From Clostridia bacterium (GTDB lineage Bacteria > Bacillota > Clostridia > Christensenellales > Aristaeellaceae): 8,373 nucleotides of DNA. This document shows, piece by piece, positions 7,548 through 8,373 of the stretch (position 1 is the stretch's first letter; each line of letters begins with the position of its first letter). The stretch is from positions 1-8,373 of the forward strand of contig CAAEEC010000038.1 in assembly GCA_900754755.1 (NCBI GenBank). The letters run 5' to 3'. The notes below the pieces were generated by a model. It saw only the letters and a list, made by a program, of their open reading frames with translations. It had not been told where the DNA came from and searched no databases. The translations under genes were made by a program, and so were the position numbers.

Positions 7548-8373
7548 CAGCCTTCCACCGCCCGCCGCACGGCCGCCATGCGCACGAACACGCCGTTTTC
7601 CACTTGGCGGAAAATGCGCGATTTTTCGCACTCCACCACTTCATCGGCGATTTCCACGCCGCGGTTGAAGGGCGCGGGGTGCAGGATGATGGCGTTCTTC
7701 TTCATCCGCTTCACGCGCGCGGCGGTGAGACCATAGGCCGCGTGATACTGCTCCGTGGTGAAGCGCTGCCACAGCGTTTGCCTCTCCTTCTGGATGCGCA
7801 GCATCATCACCACGTCCGAGGTGGAAATCGCCGTGTCCACGGGCTCGTCGATGTACGCGGGCGTGAGGAAATCCGACGGTCCCGCGATCACCACTTCCAT
7901 GCCCAGCCGGCGCATCACCTCGTAATTCGTGCGCGCCACGCGCGAATAGCGCACATCGCCGATGATGGCGACTTTCAGCCCATCCAGCTTGCCGAACTCC
8001 TGCCGGATGGTCAAAAGGTCGAGCAGACTCTGCGTGGGATGGTTGCCCGTACCGTCGCCGCCGTTGATGATCGGCGCGCGCACGTGCCCCAGCAGCGCGC
8101 GGTAATACTCGTTCTCCTGGTGCCGGATTACCAGCGCGTCCACGCCGAAGCTGTCGAACGTCTTCACTGTATCATAAAACGATTCGCCCTTGTTCATCGA
8201 AGAGCTTTCCGGATGAAAAGAAACGACCCGCATTCCCATCCGGTTCTGTGCAATACAGAAACTGTACTGGGTGCGAGTCGACGGTTCAAAAAACAAATTG
8301 CACGCGATTTTTCCCTCTAAATGGGGAAAAATACCGCTATCCCGAAAATACTGGGCTTCTTCCAAAATAGAAA
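7547..8373 (-). CDS. pyrB: Aspartate carbamoyltransferase catalytic chain, 5' end cut off by the window
   Basis: It joins carbamoyl phosphate and aspartate, the committed step of pyrimidine synthesis. 274 residues are visible and roughly 25-35 N-terminal residues are missing. A TTG at 8365 could be read as a start but is an internal leucine: the frame stays open to the edge and the first helix has already begun. Seen, numbered from the first complete codon: the carbamoyl-phosphate loop FFEPSTRT (27-34), the S-x-K-x-E loop MNKGES shared between subunits, VIRH (81-84), HPTQSLLDL (111-119), SRVAR, the aspartate-binding LRIQKERQ, and HPAPFNRGVEI. The last three, with the ending KSRIFRQVENGVFVRMA, match the Bacillus PyrB type rather than E. 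coli PyrB, so it probably works as a trimer without PyrI. The first roughly 200 visible bases are clearly more AT-rich than the rest. The stop shares a base with the pyrC start. Confidence 0.98.
   Translation of the reverse strand, partial: SILEEAQYFRDSGIFPHLEGKIACNLFFEPSTRTQYSFCIAQNRMGMRVVSFHPESSSMNKGESFYDTVKTFDSFGVDALVIRHQENEYYRALLGHVRAPIINGGDGTGNHPTQSLLDLLTIRQEFGKLDGLKVAIIGDVRYSRVARTNYEVMRRLGMEVVIAGPSDFLTPAYIDEPVDTAISTSDVVMMLRIQKERQTLWQRFTTEQYHAAYGLTAARVKRMKKNAIILHPAPFNRGVEIADEVVECEKSRIFRQVENGVFVRMAAVRRAVEG
8307..8332 (-). repeat. Inverted repeat in the early part of pyrB
   Basis: A perfect 9-base inverted repeat, ATTTTTCCC at 8307-8315 and GGGAAAAAT at 8324-8332, with an 8-base loop. It lies inside the codons for GIFPHLEGKI near the 5' end of pyrB. 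No T-run follows it on either strand, so it is not a standard terminator. About one such repeat per few tens of kb is expected by chance, so a role is doubtful. Confidence 0.4.

Noticed and set aside
7548..7631. A 28-residue N-terminal extension of PyrC
   Set aside because: It overlaps pyrB coding sequence out of frame. The ATG at 7547 has an SD and begins at the normal family start.
6423..7736. A 437-codon plus-strand frame opposite pyrC and the end of pyrB
   Set aside because: It is a register-matched mirror of pyrC codons, with the same biased composition and no recognisable protein.
8363..8365. TTG as the true start of pyrB
   Set aside because: The frame remains open to the edge, the protein would lack part of its first helix, and no SD can be judged. 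It is better read as an internal leucine of a truncated gene.

Overview
The window looks like part of a GC-rich bacterial chromosome, most likely a Bacillota/Clostridia-type organism. The reasons are: the aspartate carbamoyltransferase is of the Bacillus PyrB type; the gene order pyrB-pyrC-carA-carB matches the core of the Bacillus pyr operon; the dihydroorotase is class I; and an OmpR-type response regulator/HAMP kinase pair lies next to it. The taxonomic placement is inferred from sequence resemblance only. All seven genes lie on the minus strand, so reading in the direction of transcription goes from high to low coordinates.

Region 1 (8373 down to about 2091) is a pyrimidine biosynthesis operon: pyrB (its 5' end is cut off by the window), pyrC, carA and carB. 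CarA and CarB make carbamoyl phosphate from glutamine, bicarbonate and ATP. PyrB joins it to aspartate and PyrC closes the ring to dihydroorotate, so the block covers the first three steps of UMP synthesis. Every junction overlaps (1, 19 and 8 bases), which suggests translational coupling in one polycistronic message. The promoter and any leader or PyrR-type attenuator would lie beyond the right edge and cannot be seen.

Region 2 (2094 to 1618) is a YafP-like GNAT acetyltransferase. Its start overlaps the carB stop (ATGA), so it sits as a rider at the end of the pyr genes, where pyrK-pyrD would follow in the Bacillus layout.

Region 3 (1617 to 1) starts with the only intergenic gap in the window, 49 bases. 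It holds a candidate extended -10 promoter and a 7-4-7 direct repeat with 11-bp period, typical in layout of OmpR/PhoB-family operators. It is followed by an OmpR-family response regulator and, directly abutting it, a membrane sensor histidine kinase cut off by the left edge after its H-box. No RNA genes, mobile elements, CRISPR arrays or clear intrinsic terminators were seen. The content is mostly ordinary housekeeping. The parts most worth a second look are the acetyltransferase coupled to the pyr operon and the possible autoregulatory site of the two-component system.
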